A DNA stretch of 64,000 nt from Psychrobacillus sp044762855 (GCF_044762855.1 NZ_JBIWFB010000003.1:124001-188000), one strand, 5' to 3'. Counted from the stretch's first letter, positions 17,316 through 26,605 are shown. Program-made: numbers and translations. Notes: generated by a model from the sequence alone, not told the origin.

Positions 17316-18194
17316 ATGGAATTGAAAGAGTTTAATATATCTGTAGATGGCTATACTTTTCACGGATGTGAATATGGTGATAATAGCCTTCCTTCACTTG
17401 TTTGTCTTCACGGAATGACTGGTGATTTAAATAGTTTTTCTGGGCTTATTGAATACCTAATAAAAGATTTTCATCTTATTCTTATAGATAACCCAGGACA
17501 TGGTGAAACTGAATCACTTAAACTGGAGGAGGATTATCTATTTTCCTCCTTAGCAAAGCGTATGTATCAAGTAATACAAAAGATTACGAACAAACCTTTT
17601 TACATGTTGGGACATTCTTGGGGAGCAGACCTTTGCCTAAACTTAGCAAAAATATTTCCAGCTAAGATAAGTGGCGTAATTTTATTAGACGGTGGATATG
17701 CCTTTCCTGAACATGTTGATGGACTGACAGAGGAAAAAGCCTTGATAGATTGGAAGAAATACGTGGAATCAAGTATATATGGTTCTTGGGACGAAGTGGT
17801 CAAAGAATACCAAAGTTACACAACAAGGCAATGGGATTCAAATCTTAATTCACTAATAGCATCTTCCTTTAAAAAAGTGGAAGATAACTATATATTTAAG
17901 GCGGATGTTTTCAGTATTTCAGCAATTATTAAGGCATTCTATAAAGAACCTTGTTCGACCACTTTCGATAGTATTCAGTGCCCTGTTTTATTACTTCATG
18001 CAACCATTCTACCGACAGATTCAGCCCGAAAAAAGGGAGTACTGGAAATTAAAAAAGGCATTAAAGCATTAAAGGTAATAGGTATAGAAGACACTCAACA
18101 CCAACTTCATTGGGACTATCCTGATAAAGTTGCTAATGAAATTCTGTTGTGGAAGCAAGAAAACAATCATGAATCTAGATTATTCACCAACTAA
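17316..18194 (+). CDS. Alpha/beta-fold hydrolase
   Basis: 292 residues. The oxyanion region LVCLHGMTGDLNSF (about 28-41), the DNPGHGET strand-loop (about 58-65) and the nucleophile elbow GHSWGA (about 98-103, serine in the centre) are classic for the family. The catalytic aspartate is probably in the strand after CPVLLLHA, and the histidine is in DTQHQLHWDYP (about 265). The enzyme would be cytoplasmic: no signal peptide is visible. Substrate is unknown; esterases, lipases and peptidases all share this pattern. AGGGGGAAGA provides the ribosome binding site. It is a single-gene unit ending in a strong terminator. Confidence 0.85.
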   Translation: MELKEFNISVDGYTFHGCEYGDNSLPSLVCLHGMTGDLNSFSGLIEYLIKDFHLILIDNPGHGETESLKLEEDYLFSSLAKRMYQVIQKITNKPFYMLGHSWGADLCLNLAKIFPAKISGVILLDGGYAFPEHVDGLTEEKALIDWKKYVESSIYGSWDEVVKEYQSYTTRQWDSNLNSLIASSFKKVEDNYIFKADVFSISAIIKAFYKEPCSTTFDSIQCPVLLLHATILPTDSARKKGVLEIKKGIKALKVIGIEDTQHQLHWDYPDKVANEILLWKQENNHESRLFTN

Positions 18195-18200
18195 CACGAG

Positions 18201-18238
18201 TTCCCACAGAAAAGCTGACTTGTCGGCTTTTCTGTGGG
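18201..18238 (+). terminator. Terminator of the alpha/beta hydrolase gene
   Basis: A 14-bp perfect stem TCCCACAGAAAAGC / GCTTTTCTGTGGGA followed by TTCTCTTTTTC on the forward strand. Confidence 0.85.
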
Positions 18239-18491
18239 ATTCTCTTTTTCTCCAAAAAGATAAAAAAATCCATTTCTGGTAAGGTTATTGCGACTAAACT
18301 TTAACCAAAAGAAAGGATTCTTATAATGGTCAGTTAGGGGGACTTATTTGGTTTTCGAAAAGCTGAGCTTAGCTCTTATAAAGTCATGTTTATCCATTTT
18401 GCTAAAATCTTCTGTAGTGGTCCCGTCATAATGATATGGGTATTCATCGTGGCGAATGCTCTGTATGTGTGCTTTTGGTGAATTTCGGTAT

Positions 18492-18528
18492 AAAAAAGAC
18501 CGAATGATGTTTGAGCATCAAAACGGTC
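18492..18528 (-). terminator. Terminator of the aminotransferase gene
   Basis: GACCG...CGGTC arms with an inner GATG/CATC stem, ending in TTTTTT on the reverse strand. It lies 12 bp past the stop codon. The 18239-18491 stretch between the two terminators has no gene. Confidence 0.75.
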
Positions 18529-18539
18529 AATCAAATATA

Positions 18540-19697
18540 TTACTTTCCTAATGAAGACAAGAAAACACGCTGTGCCGCACTTACTCCAGCTCCAGGCTCA
18601 AATGGATAAGAAAAATCTTGCAAGCCTGCTTCGATGAGAGAAACTGCTTGAAGTATGTCGCTTGGGAAGCAATATCCCATATGTCCAAATCTGAAAACCT
18701 TGCCTTGAAGAGGACCAAGACCACCAGCAAAATCTATGTGATACTTATTCTTTAAATGGCTTAAAAAGTCTGCAAGATCCAATCCTTCTGGAGTACGGAT
18801 CGTCGTAATTGTCGGTGATGCATACTCATCACTTGCTAACAAATCAATGGATAAGGCCTTCATGGATTCCCGAACCATATTTTTCATGATTTCATGTCGT
18901 TCAACTGTTTTCGAAAATCCGCCTTCCTCCTCGATTAAATCGCACACAGCGGAAAGTCCCATAATGAGCGAAACCGCTGGAGTATTAGGAGTCATTCCTT
19001 TTTCTGCCCATTCACGATAGCTTAATAAATTTAAATAATAGGAAGTAGTTTGATTAGCTTCAATCACTTTCCATGCCCGTTCACTTACAGCTACAAAGGC
19101 AAGTCCCGGAGGAAGCATCATCGCTTTTTGAGAACCTGTTACCAAAATATCAATACCCCACTCATCCATTTCAGCAGGGGAACCTCCAATACAGCTCACT
19201 CCATCTACTATAAAAAGAGCATCCGAATGATTACGTACTACTTCTGCCAATTGCTCAATAGGATTTAAGATTCCTGTAGAAGTTTCATTATATGTGGCAA
19301 ACACAGCCTTCACATTGGATAAGGGCTTTAAAAAGTCTATCAAATCTTCCTTGGTACAGGCCTCTCCCCACTCTTTTTCAAGTTTATGCACTTGCAAGCC
19401 ATGTTTTTCGCATATGGAAACAAAATAATCTCCAAATGCACCTACTGTAATGACAACTACTTCTTCTCCCGGGGAAACTGTATTTACCACAGCTGCTTCT
19501 AATGCTGCTGTACCGCCCGAAGGAATAAGCAAAATATCCTGCTTCGTCCCAAAGATTGGTTTCACACGTGCAGTAGTTTCTCGATAGAGCTTAACAAATT
19601 CTTCCGTACGATGACTAATCATATCCTGAGCCATTGCCAATTCCACTTTTTTAGGTATTGGAGTAGGTCCCGGATGTCTTAGAATATTTCGGTACAT
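18540..19697 (-). CDS. Class V PLP-dependent aminotransferase (PucG/serine-glyoxylate type)
   Basis: 385 residues. The N-terminus HPGPTPIPKKVELAMAQDMI with SHRTEEF is typical of the alanine/serine-glyoxylate aminotransferase family. LLIPSGGTAALEAAVVNTVS binds the cofactor phosphate, VDGVSCIGGSP holds the PLP-pairing aspartate, and VTGSQKAMMLPPG (about residue 191) carries the Schiff-base lysine. In Bacillus the closest group I recognise is PucG, (S)-ureidoglycine-glyoxylate aminotransferase of purine catabolism; alanine-glyoxylate or serine-pyruvate activity is also possible. The gene lies 348 bp downstream of the two amidohydrolase genes on the same strand and probably acts on an amino product or on glyoxylate from ureide breakdown. 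Confidence 0.85.
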   Translation of the reverse strand: MYRNILRHPGPTPIPKKVELAMAQDMISHRTEEFVKLYRETTARVKPIFGTKQDILLIPSGGTAALEAAVVNTVSPGEEVVVITVGAFGDYFVSICEKHGLQVHKLEKEWGEACTKEDLIDFLKPLSNVKAVFATYNETSTGILNPIEQLAEVVRNHSDALFIVDGVSCIGGSPAEMDEWGIDILVTGSQKAMMLPPGLAFVAVSERAWKVIEANQTTSYYLNLLSYREWAEKGMTPNTPAVSLIMGLSAVCDLIEEEGGFSKTVERHEIMKNMVRESMKALSIDLLASDEYASPTITTIRTPEGLDLADFLSHLKNKYHIDFAGGLGPLQGKVFRFGHMGYCFPSDILQAVSLIEAGLQDFSYPFEPGAGVSAAQRVFLSSLGK

Positions 19698-20044
19698 AGT
19701 TTTAATCTCCTTTGTACTTTATTTTTGAGTGTATGTTCCCTGCGTCATATGCAAATTAGAAACTATGCATAATTTTTTTGAAGTTATATCTAACACAGGG
19801 AACTTTTCCTCTTTTTATCCCACTCTTTAATCATACACAATCCATCCATGAATTTCCTAATAGAATCCTTATTCTTTAATAATTCGCTTAAATACAACAA
19901 TTCATCAAACGCTTAGGATCTGCGTCATAATAAATCATTCTCGGATCGATAAAAGGTATGGTTGCCCTCCGTTCCGATGATTTCTTGGCTCCTCGTCTCC
20001 TGCATGTGAACACAATTCATTAGATGTTTTTCAGCTACACACTT
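19698..20044 (-). other. Gap with a probable decayed coding remnant
   Basis: On the reverse strand the DNA reads PFIDPRMIYYDADPKR in one frame and then FDELLYLSELLKNKDSIRKF in another, which looks like a frameshifted protein fragment rather than random DNA. The family is not recognised. An inverted pair GTTCCCTG / CAGGGAAC near 19724-19802 could form a long-range hairpin in the aminotransferase leader. Confidence 0.3.
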
Positions 20045-21268
20045 CTAATGTTTTGATTTGTACAACTTACCTTTATGCATCAACAATCTTTTTTTCGGTA
20101 GTCTGGCAACTGCTTCTGCACTGCAACTAGCATCCACAAATACAAAACTTGCTTCCTCACCAATCTTTGGCCATTCTTGTGTACCTTCTATATTCAGTGG
20201 TGTCACCCCTTGCGTAATTAAACTTAAACTCTGACGTAACGAACGTTCGTCCGATTTCCCTGTATAGTCACAAAAATTATGCACTTTTTCCAAAATATCT
20301 CCAGAAAAATTAGGACTCCAAGAATCGTAAAAACCATCACAACCTAATGCAACTTTTACGCCTTCTGTTTTTAATATATTAAGAGGAATCAGCTGATGGT
20401 TAATGGAAATAGGGATGGTAGACATAATTTCCACATCATGCTCACTTAATTTTTTTGCAAATTGCTTTTGTAGATGAGGCGACAATTTACTTAAACCAAA
20501 TGCATGGCTAAATGCAGTATTCCCCGCATAATTTTGTTCCTTTACCATGTCTAGCCACTTATCCATCGTATAGAAACCTACTTGTCCTCTATCGTGTAAA
20601 TGCATATCAACATCCACACCGTACTCTTTAGCAATATCCATAGTGACTTGCAATGATTTTTCGATGTCTTTATCAATGCCTGCCGGATCAAGTCCCCCTA
20701 AGATTGTTGCACCAGATTCTAATGCTTGTCTTAATAAGTTAGGCATTTCTTCATGAGCCAGTAAGCCATGTTGGGGAAACGCAACAATTTCATAAGTTAA
20801 ATATTGTTCATAGGCTTTTAATGCATTTTTTACACCTTCTAAATTTTTCAATTTAATGAAGGGATCAATATTGACATGTGTTCGAATATGATTCACACCA
20901 TTATTCAAATGCAATTCAATCATGGCAGATGCTCTTTGTTCCACAGTTTCAGCAAGTTCCTCTAACTCAGCAGCTTCAATAGCTAATCTCTCAGATAAAT
21001 TTTTTACAGGACGACAAGCCCTCCATCCTAATGAGAGATACGTTTTATCCAAATGATTATGCATTTCTTTGAATGCAGGAAGTGCTAATTTCCCTTCCAT
21101 ATCAATGGCATCTGCATCCGATACATTTTCAGATCCAGGAATAATTGTTTGAATTACTCCTTCTTTTGCAACTTGAATATGGAACAACTCGGATTTTGTT
21201 TGTAGGCTACCATCTTCCCGCGTTGCTTCACCAGTTTCCAATCGAACATTTCGTAGCCAGGTACTCAT
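20045..21268 (-). CDS. Amidohydrolase, cytosine-deaminase-like (second of a tandem pair)
   Basis: 407 residues from the ATG with AAAGGGGG seven bases upstream; this ATG overlaps the stop of the preceding gene (ATGA). The metal-binding HxH is in FKEMHNHLDKT (about 70). IRTHVNIDP, QHGLL, the VDMHLHDRG strand with further histidines, FSHAFGLS and the ALGCDGFYDSWSPNFSGD aspartate follow the CodA/N-isopropylammelide-type amidohydrolase plan. These enzymes deaminate or hydrolyse ring amidines such as cytosine, creatinine or isocytosine. It is a clear paralogue of the upstream gene (same motifs in the same order), so it probably arose by duplication and may have a shifted substrate. No signal peptide. 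Confidence 0.85.
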   Translation of the reverse strand: MSTWLRNVRLETGEATREDGSLQTKSELFHIQVAKEGVIQTIIPGSENVSDADAIDMEGKLALPAFKEMHNHLDKTYLSLGWRACRPVKNLSERLAIEAAELEELAETVEQRASAMIELHLNNGVNHIRTHVNIDPFIKLKNLEGVKNALKAYEQYLTYEIVAFPQHGLLAHEEMPNLLRQALESGATILGGLDPAGIDKDIEKSLQVTMDIAKEYGVDVDMHLHDRGQVGFYTMDKWLDMVKEQNYAGNTAFSHAFGLSKLSPHLQKQFAKKLSEHDVEIMSTIPISINHQLIPLNILKTEGVKVALGCDGFYDSWSPNFSGDILEKVHNFCDYTGKSDERSLRQSLSLITQGVTPLNIEGTQEWPKIGEEASFVFVDASCSAEAVARLPKKRLLMHKGKLYKSKH

Positions 21269-22509
21269 CGAAATTCCCCCTTTAGCTCTATCTCTTCTTC
21301 GTGGATTATTTTTCCTTTTGAAATCACTGTCGAAATAGGACATTGTCTGGCAATCAGATGTGCAGAACTTATTGCATCTACTAGTAATCCACTGGCTATG
21401 TCTCCTACTTTTGGCCACTGTTGCTCTCCAGCCTCATTCAATGGTGTTAATCCACCTGTAGCATATTTCAATGACTGGCCAATATGCCATTCGTCAATGT
21501 AGCCAAAACGCTGGATAAATTGATTTAACTTTTGAATCGTATCGCCACTTCCAAAGGGAGACCAGTGATCAACAAGGCTATCATGCCCGAAAGAAACTTT
21601 TACGCCCCTATCATACAAATACTTCACTGGGATTGTAATCGGACCTGCACCAATTGGAACCGTTGTTGTCACTCCAACATTATTTGCAACCATTTGATCT
21701 ATTAACTTGTCTAATGATTGTTGGGGCAAATCGGCCAATGCGAATGCGTGACTGAGGGTTACTTCTTTATTAAAAGATCGTTGTTCGATTTCATTGTGAA
21801 TTTGTTGAATTTCAAATTCCCCTAATGTGTTTCGTTCATGTAAGTGAATGTCAATTCCAACATCATATTTTTCGGCTAATTGAAAAGTTATTTTTAATAC
21901 TTCCCCGCTATTTCGATCTACTAAAGCAGGGTCTACCCCTCCGATATGAGTAGCCCCCATTTGTAAAGCTTTTTCAAGAATTGCTAAAAATGCATGTCCA
22001 TTACGTAATAAACCATGCTGTGGGAATGCAACGATTTCATACGTAATTTGATCTCGATAACTTTCTAAAACACGCTTGGCTATTTCCATATGTTTGGTCT
22101 CAATTTGTGGATCAACATTCACATGTGTACGAATATGCGTATGACCATTTTTTATATAATGTCGAACGATGGTCTCTGCTCTCTCTTCAGCTACATCCAG
22201 TTGTTTAGGTAATAAAGTCGCTTCTTCTTTTAAACGAGAAAAAATTCCTTCTGTAGCTGGAGTTGGCGCTTTCCACTCACCACCGAAATATGTTTTATCG
22301 ATATGTGTATGCATTTCTTTGAACGATGGAACGAGTAATTGTTTTTTGGCATCTACTACTGCATCGCTTGCTTCGATAGTTGGAGCTATTTCAATAAACT
22401 TGCCATTTTCAATCAAGATATCAACTATTTTCGTTTCTGTAGCCGTGACAAACGATTGATCGTACAAATACCCTGTTTCCAAACGCACATTCTTTAATAA
22501 CAATGTCAA
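21265..22509 (-). CDS. Amidohydrolase, cytosine-deaminase-like (first of a tandem pair)
   Basis: 414 residues from a TTG preceded by GGGGAG at eight bases (TLLLKNVRLETGYLYDQSF); the upstream ATG has no binding site. The metal ligands are in FKEMHTHIDKTYFGGEWK (about 70) and IRTHVNVDPQIETKH, with QHGLL, VGIDIHLHERN, SHAFAL and SFGHDSLVDHWSPFGSGD completing the CodA-like amidohydrolase core. Both tandem enzymes share the N-terminal KNVRLETG start, which shows close paralogy. The gene is probably transcribed with the ankyrin lipoprotein gene upstream (76-bp gap) under the divergent LysR regulator. Deamination of cytosine or creatinine-like rings is the best guess; the HyuAB pair and NCS1 permease 6-10 kb away would complete a creatinine or hydantoin route. 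Confidence 0.85.
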   Translation of the reverse strand: MTLLLKNVRLETGYLYDQSFVTATETKIVDILIENGKFIEIAPTIEASDAVVDAKKQLLVPSFKEMHTHIDKTYFGGEWKAPTPATEGIFSRLKEEATLLPKQLDVAEERAETIVRHYIKNGHTHIRTHVNVDPQIETKHMEIAKRVLESYRDQITYEIVAFPQHGLLRNGHAFLAILEKALQMGATHIGGVDPALVDRNSGEVLKITFQLAEKYDVGIDIHLHERNTLGEFEIQQIHNEIEQRSFNKEVTLSHAFALADLPQQSLDKLIDQMVANNVGVTTTVPIGAGPITIPVKYLYDRGVKVSFGHDSLVDHWSPFGSGDTIQKLNQFIQRFGYIDEWHIGQSLKYATGGLTPLNEAGEQQWPKVGDIASGLLVDAISSAHLIARQCPISTVISKGKIIHEEEIELKGEFR

Positions 22510-22585
22510 AAGAATCTCTCCCCTTTTATAATTCTCTTTTTTTAATGTAGAATAGGGCACAAATTTGAAAGCTTAAATAGGACGA

Positions 22586-23293
22586 TTATGCACCAGCTTC
22601 TTTCAAAATACGTTCAATTTCTTTAAATCCACGTCTTTCCGCATGTTCTAATGGGGTAACCCCATCTCTATCACTAATATTGACATCAGCGCCATGTTCA
22701 ACTAATAATTGTACGATTTCTTGATAATTTTCCTTTCCATCCCCCAAAATGACTGCTTCCAATAATGCAGTCCAATGTAAGTTATTAAGGTGATTGACGT
22801 CCGTGTCAGAGTTAGTTAAAAGCTCCTCCACAATATCCACATGTCCTCGATCTGAAGCCGGAATGAGCGCAGTTCCACCAAAACGATTTGTGATTGTTGT
22901 ATCAGCTCCTGCTTGAATAGCAAGTTTCAGGATTTCCAGCAAACCTTCTGCTCCAGCATATAAAAGCACATTATCCATATTGTTATTGCGGATATCTATG
23001 TCTGCCCCTTGTTCGATAAGTATCTTAACAGTATCTACATTATTTTTTTGCGTTGCAGCCATTACTGCCGTAACTCCCTGATTATTTGTGGCATTAATAT
23101 TTGCTCCGCCTTCTAATAATTCTAAAACGGTTTCGATGTCTCCTTCTGTTGCTGCAGAAACTAACTGTTGTTCCACAATAGTTCCCCCCTTTTTTTCTAA
23201 TTTAACTGTTGAACCTTCTTCTGAGTCTGGAGTCGTGCTACATGCGGTAAGCATAACTACGAGGAAACTCATACTAATCCCTTTCAGCTTCAT
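22586..23293 (-). CDS. Ankyrin-repeat lipoprotein
   Basis: 235 residues from the ATG that follows GGAGG; an alternative start lies nine codons upstream. A short signal peptide (KLKGISMSFLVVMLTAC) ends in a lipobox, so the protein is exported and lipid-anchored. After a charged linker come about six ankyrin repeats, recognisable by ELLEGGANINATNNQGVTAV, ILIEQGADIDIRNNN, LAIQAGADTTITNRFGGTAL, the VNHLNNLHWTALLEA unit and LLVEHGADVNISDRDGVTPL. Ankyrin stacks bind other proteins; the partner is unknown. It is the first gene of the amidohydrolase unit and is divergent from lysR, so it may help at the cell surface with substrate uptake or sensing. An extracytoplasmic ankyrin protein in a catabolic operon is unusual. 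Confidence 0.85.
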   Translation of the reverse strand: MKLKGISMSFLVVMLTACSTTPDSEEGSTVKLEKKGGTIVEQQLVSAATEGDIETVLELLEGGANINATNNQGVTAVMAATQKNNVDTVKILIEQGADIDIRNNNMDNVLLYAGAEGLLEILKLAIQAGADTTITNRFGGTALIPASDRGHVDIVEELLTNSDTDVNHLNNLHWTALLEAVILGDGKENYQEIVQLLVEHGADVNISDRDGVTPLEHAERRGFKEIERILKEAGA

Positions 23294-23406
23294 AATAGCC
23301 TGCACCTCCTTTATAAACATGTTATCATTAGTATACTTATACGAAAAATATTAATAAAATTTGCTTTACTAACTTTTTTCATATAGAGAATGGAAGGATG
23401 TTAAGG

Positions 23407-24282
23407 ATGGATATTAAGCAACTACGCTATTTTATTGCAATTGTAGAAGAAAGAAAGATCTCTGCTGCTGCTAAAAGACTTCATATGTCCCAACCACCAT
23501 TAAGCCAGCAACTGAAAGCTATGGAGAAGGAGCTCGGTTCAAAATTAGTGGAGAGAAGTGGAAAATATTTAGAACTGACAGAGGCAGGAAATGCTCTATA
23601 CAAAAATGCTTTACAAATAACTCAATTGATGGAGGAAACCAAAACAGAAGTAATGGAAGTTGGTAAAGGCTTAAATGGAAGGCTCACTATTGGAGTGAAC
23701 ACCTTTTCTGTTAACCGATTACCTTATATTCTTGAGCAATTTCAAAAACAATTTCCAAATATCACATATAAAATTCAACAAAATGAATCTTCCCATCTTT
23801 GCCAATTAGTCAGGGACCGAATGGTAGAATTAGCAATTATCCGCATGCCACTAAATCTAGACGATTTTTCTGTACTTCATTTATGCAACGAGCCATTTTA
23901 TTTTGTCACGTCTAAGGAACATCCATCATTTGATGAAGAAATCTCCCTTACTGATATTCAACATCACCCTCTCCTCTTTCCAAGTACAGAGGGACTAGGT
24001 GTGCATTACTTGATTTTAGAAGCTTTTTCCCGTTTCAAACTAAAACCTAATATTGTTGGAGAGTGTTCTGATATTAGTCTTTTGATGGATCTAGTTACAG
24101 CTGACTTTGCTGCATCTATTGTTCCAGAAACCTTACTTGAACGATTTCGAGGATATCCGGTAAATGCTTATCGGATATCAAGCACAACCAAGTTGACTGG
24201 ATCAGTTGGAATAATATGGCTCAAAGATCATAATTTATCCAAGGCTGCTCAAAATTTTATAGAGATGATTCAAACTGTATAA
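23407..24282 (+). CDS. LysR-family transcriptional regulator
   Basis: 291 residues from the second ATG (MDIKQLRYFIAIVEERK), because GGAAGG abuts the first ATG but is nine bases from the second. The N-terminal HTH_1 domain is clear (KISAAAKRLHMSQPPLSQQL, KAMEKELGSKLVERSG), followed by the substrate-binding domain (GRLTIGVNTFSVNRLPYILE; the AIIRMPL effector-cleft region). LysR proteins typically activate a divergent unit in response to a pathway metabolite. The divergent unit here starts 113 bp away with the ankyrin lipoprotein and the two amidohydrolases, which are the probable targets. Confidence 0.9.
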   Translation: MDIKQLRYFIAIVEERKISAAAKRLHMSQPPLSQQLKAMEKELGSKLVERSGKYLELTEAGNALYKNALQITQLMEETKTEVMEVGKGLNGRLTIGVNTFSVNRLPYILEQFQKQFPNITYKIQQNESSHLCQLVRDRMVELAIIRMPLNLDDFSVLHLCNEPFYFVTSKEHPSFDEEISLTDIQHHPLLFPSTEGLGVHYLILEAFSRFKLKPNIVGECSDISLLMDLVTADFAASIVPETLLERFRGYPVNAYRISSTTKLTGSVGIIWLKDHNLSKAAQNFIEMIQTV

Positions 24283-24337
24283 AGTACTCACTTTAGGTTT
24301 TATTTTGCACATCCAACTAGGAAAATGACAAAGGAAA

Positions 24338-24380
24338 AACCCAATTTCTCCTTAATAAATAAAGAAATTGGGTTCTTTTT
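24338..24380. terminator. Bidirectional terminator between lysR and the response regulator
   Basis: A 12-bp perfect stem AACCCAATTTCT / AGAAATTGGGTT with T-rich ends on both strands (CTTTTTA forward). It lies between two convergent genes and touches the response regulator stop. Confidence 0.85.
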
Positions 24381-25074
24381 AGTTATTATTTAATCTATAC
24401 CCAGAACCCCAGATTGTTTCTAAAAATACTGGATTTTTCGAATCGAATTCTATCTTTTCTCGCAGTCGTTTAATATGAACAACAACGGTTGATGTATCAC
24501 CGAGTGAATCCAAACCCCAAACTCGTTCAAATAAATCTTCTTTACTAAATACTTGATTTGGGTGCTTCATGAGAAATTTCAATAATTCAAATTCCTTTGT
24601 CGTCAAATTAATTTCTTGGTCAAAGGAAAATACTTTATGTGATTTTGTATTCAAACGAATATCATTGACTTCTAAGATTTCATCCGATATTGACTGAAGT
24701 CCCTTTGTTAAACGCTCAAAACGATTTAAGTGTGATTTTACACGAGCAACTAACTCATTAGGGCTAAAGGGTTTGGTAATATAATCATCCGCACCAAATC
24801 CAAGCGCACGGATTTTATCGATATCTTCCTTTTTAGCAGATACCATCAAAATAGGTGTATCCACTTCCTCACGTAATTTTTTACAAATTTCAAATCCAGT
24901 CATACTTGGAATCATGATATCCAGTATGATTAAGTCATATTTTCCGGTGAGTCCTTCTTCTAAACCCACTAATCCATCGGCAACGATATTGACATTCATC
25001 TCATTTAGCTCCAGATAATCCCTTTGCAATTCTGCTATATCCTGATCATCCTCCACTAATAGAATTTCCTTCAT
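24379..25074 (-). CDS. OmpR/PhoB-family response regulator
   Basis: 231 residues from MKEILLVEDDQDI, the start with suitable spacing from AAAGGAG; the upstream ATG is too close to it. The receiver domain has the acidic pair VEDD, phospho-acceptor D52 in LIILDIMIPS, and the threonine/lysine switch (MVSAKKED, ITKPFSPNEL). The C-terminal Trans_reg_C winged helix includes LTTKEFELLKFLMKHPNQVF, SKEDLFERVWGLDSLGD and VHIKRLREKIE. It overlaps the histidine kinase gene by 29 bases, so the two are translationally coupled. Likely targets include the DUF4822 lipoprotein gene at the head of this unit. Confidence 0.92.
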   Translation of the reverse strand: MKEILLVEDDQDIAELQRDYLELNEMNVNIVADGLVGLEEGLTGKYDLIILDIMIPSMTGFEICKKLREEVDTPILMVSAKKEDIDKIRALGFGADDYITKPFSPNELVARVKSHLNRFERLTKGLQSISDEILEVNDIRLNTKSHKVFSFDQEINLTTKEFELLKFLMKHPNQVFSKEDLFERVWGLDSLGDTSTVVVHIKRLREKIEFDSKNPVFLETIWGSGYRLNNN

Positions 25075-26542
25075 TATGTCCATTCTCCTTTAAGGGCAGC
25101 GTAAAAGTGATGCTTGTACCCTCACCTAATTTGCTATCCGCTTTTATGACTCCACCGTGCTCTAAAATAATTTGCCTTGCAATAGCAAGACCTAGACCAC
25201 TGCCACCTTTATCACTATTTCTGGAGCTTTCTATACGATAAAATCGATCAAAAATCAGCTCTAAATTTTCCACAGCCATCCCTGCACCATTATCCTGTAT
25301 GGTAATAATTGCTTCATCCACTGCTTGTTTTGCAACAATCGTTATTTTTTTTTCATTCTTGTTCATATGCTTTACACTATTTTGGATCATATTGTCTAGC
25401 ACTCGCCGAATTTGCTGTACATCTATTCGTACAATGGCTTTGTTTAAATGATCATCTTGAAAAGTAAGGTGAATGTTTATTTGCTCAAGGTCTAATTGAT
25501 ATTCTTCAACAAAATGGACGAGAAATTTTTTCAAGTCAATATACTCAAAATGAAAGGGTAACTTTTGGAGGTCTAGTTTAGAAAATACAAATAAATCATC
25601 AATTAAAAAGTTCATGCTTTTCGCTTTATTATAAACAATATTCAAGTATTTACCTTGTTTTTCTTTTGTATCTGCTACACCATCTTTTAATCCCTCTACA
25701 TAACCAATAATCGAAGTGATAGGTGTTTTTAAGTCATGAGAGATATTAGAAAGTAATTCCTTTCTATTTTCCTCGTATTTTTTATTTTCTTTACTGACTC
25801 TGTTTAACGCCTCACGCAATTTCTCAAATTCTTGGGCAAGCTCATTCACTTCCCCTTTTTTGCCTGTTGAAATTTCAATTTTCCCTTCCAACTTACCTTC
25901 TTTTAGTTGTTGCACTTTTATACTTAGTTCTCGTAAGGGGACAATAATTGCCTTATTTAGAGAACGGTTAAACATAATAACAAGAAAAATAGCAATGGCT
26001 AGGATTAAGGTGATTATAAAGAACCCCCATCTTTGTAAAAATTCAGCAAAGCTATTTTCTTGCTTTAAGATCATCACACTACCTTTTTCGTTATCGGAAA
26101 AATGAAAATCAAACTTAAGATAGCGATAAAGGCTGCCTTTGTTGTCAATGGTGCCCTGAGTATAAATATTTTCAATATCAAATTTAGGTGCATGAACGAT
26201 TAAAGATTTTAGAACAAGGTCAGGAGAATGATAAAGGATTTCATCTTGTTTCCGGATAACAATATTCAAATCTTTCAATTCATAGGTATCAATACTTTGT
26301 TGAATGTTGGGTTTCATCAAATCATCCGGATTTTCCTTAGCAATCTTACGAAAGGTAACCAACGCTTCTTGCTCGTCATATGTAATTTGTTTTTGCTGCG
26401 CAACGGATTTATAAAGCTGAACAGGTGAGGAGACTTGTCCATTTATAGCAAACAACAAAAGCCAAAATATAGCTACCATCGAGCATATAATAACAAACAG
26501 ACTACCGAGAAAAGTGATTAAAAATTTTGTGCGCATATCCAT
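25046..26542 (-). CDS. Membrane sensor histidine kinase
   Basis: 498 residues. It has a first membrane helix (about 8-33), an extracellular sensing region of about 140 residues, a second membrane helix (about 173-192), a HAMP linker (about 195-250), a HisKA domain with the phospho-acceptor histidine in LLSNISHDLKTPITSIIGYV (about H271), and a HATPase_c domain (IQNSVKHMNKN; IQDNGAGMAVENL; GSGLGLAIARQIILEHGG). The ATG follows GAGGAGG. The extracellular domain has no recognised family. The upstream gene, 63 bp away on the same strand, encodes an exported DUF4822 lipoprotein that could present a signal to this kinase or be its output. Confidence 0.9.
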   Translation of the reverse strand: MDMRTKFLITFLGSLFVIICSMVAIFWLLLFAINGQVSSPVQLYKSVAQQKQITYDEQEALVTFRKIAKENPDDLMKPNIQQSIDTYELKDLNIVIRKQDEILYHSPDLVLKSLIVHAPKFDIENIYTQGTIDNKGSLYRYLKFDFHFSDNEKGSVMILKQENSFAEFLQRWGFFIITLILAIAIFLVIMFNRSLNKAIIVPLRELSIKVQQLKEGKLEGKIEISTGKKGEVNELAQEFEKLREALNRVSKENKKYEENRKELLSNISHDLKTPITSIIGYVEGLKDGVADTKEKQGKYLNIVYNKAKSMNFLIDDLFVFSKLDLQKLPFHFEYIDLKKFLVHFVEEYQLDLEQINIHLTFQDDHLNKAIVRIDVQQIRRVLDNMIQNSVKHMNKNEKKITIVAKQAVDEAIITIQDNGAGMAVENLELIFDRFYRIESSRNSDKGGSGLGLAIARQIILEHGGVIKADSKLGEGTSITFTLPLKENGHNEGNSISGG

Positions 26543-26605
26543 ATTGCCTCCTCACCCCCTAGCTATAGTAAGTACCAATTCTTCATTAGGATAACTTAAA
26601 TTTCT

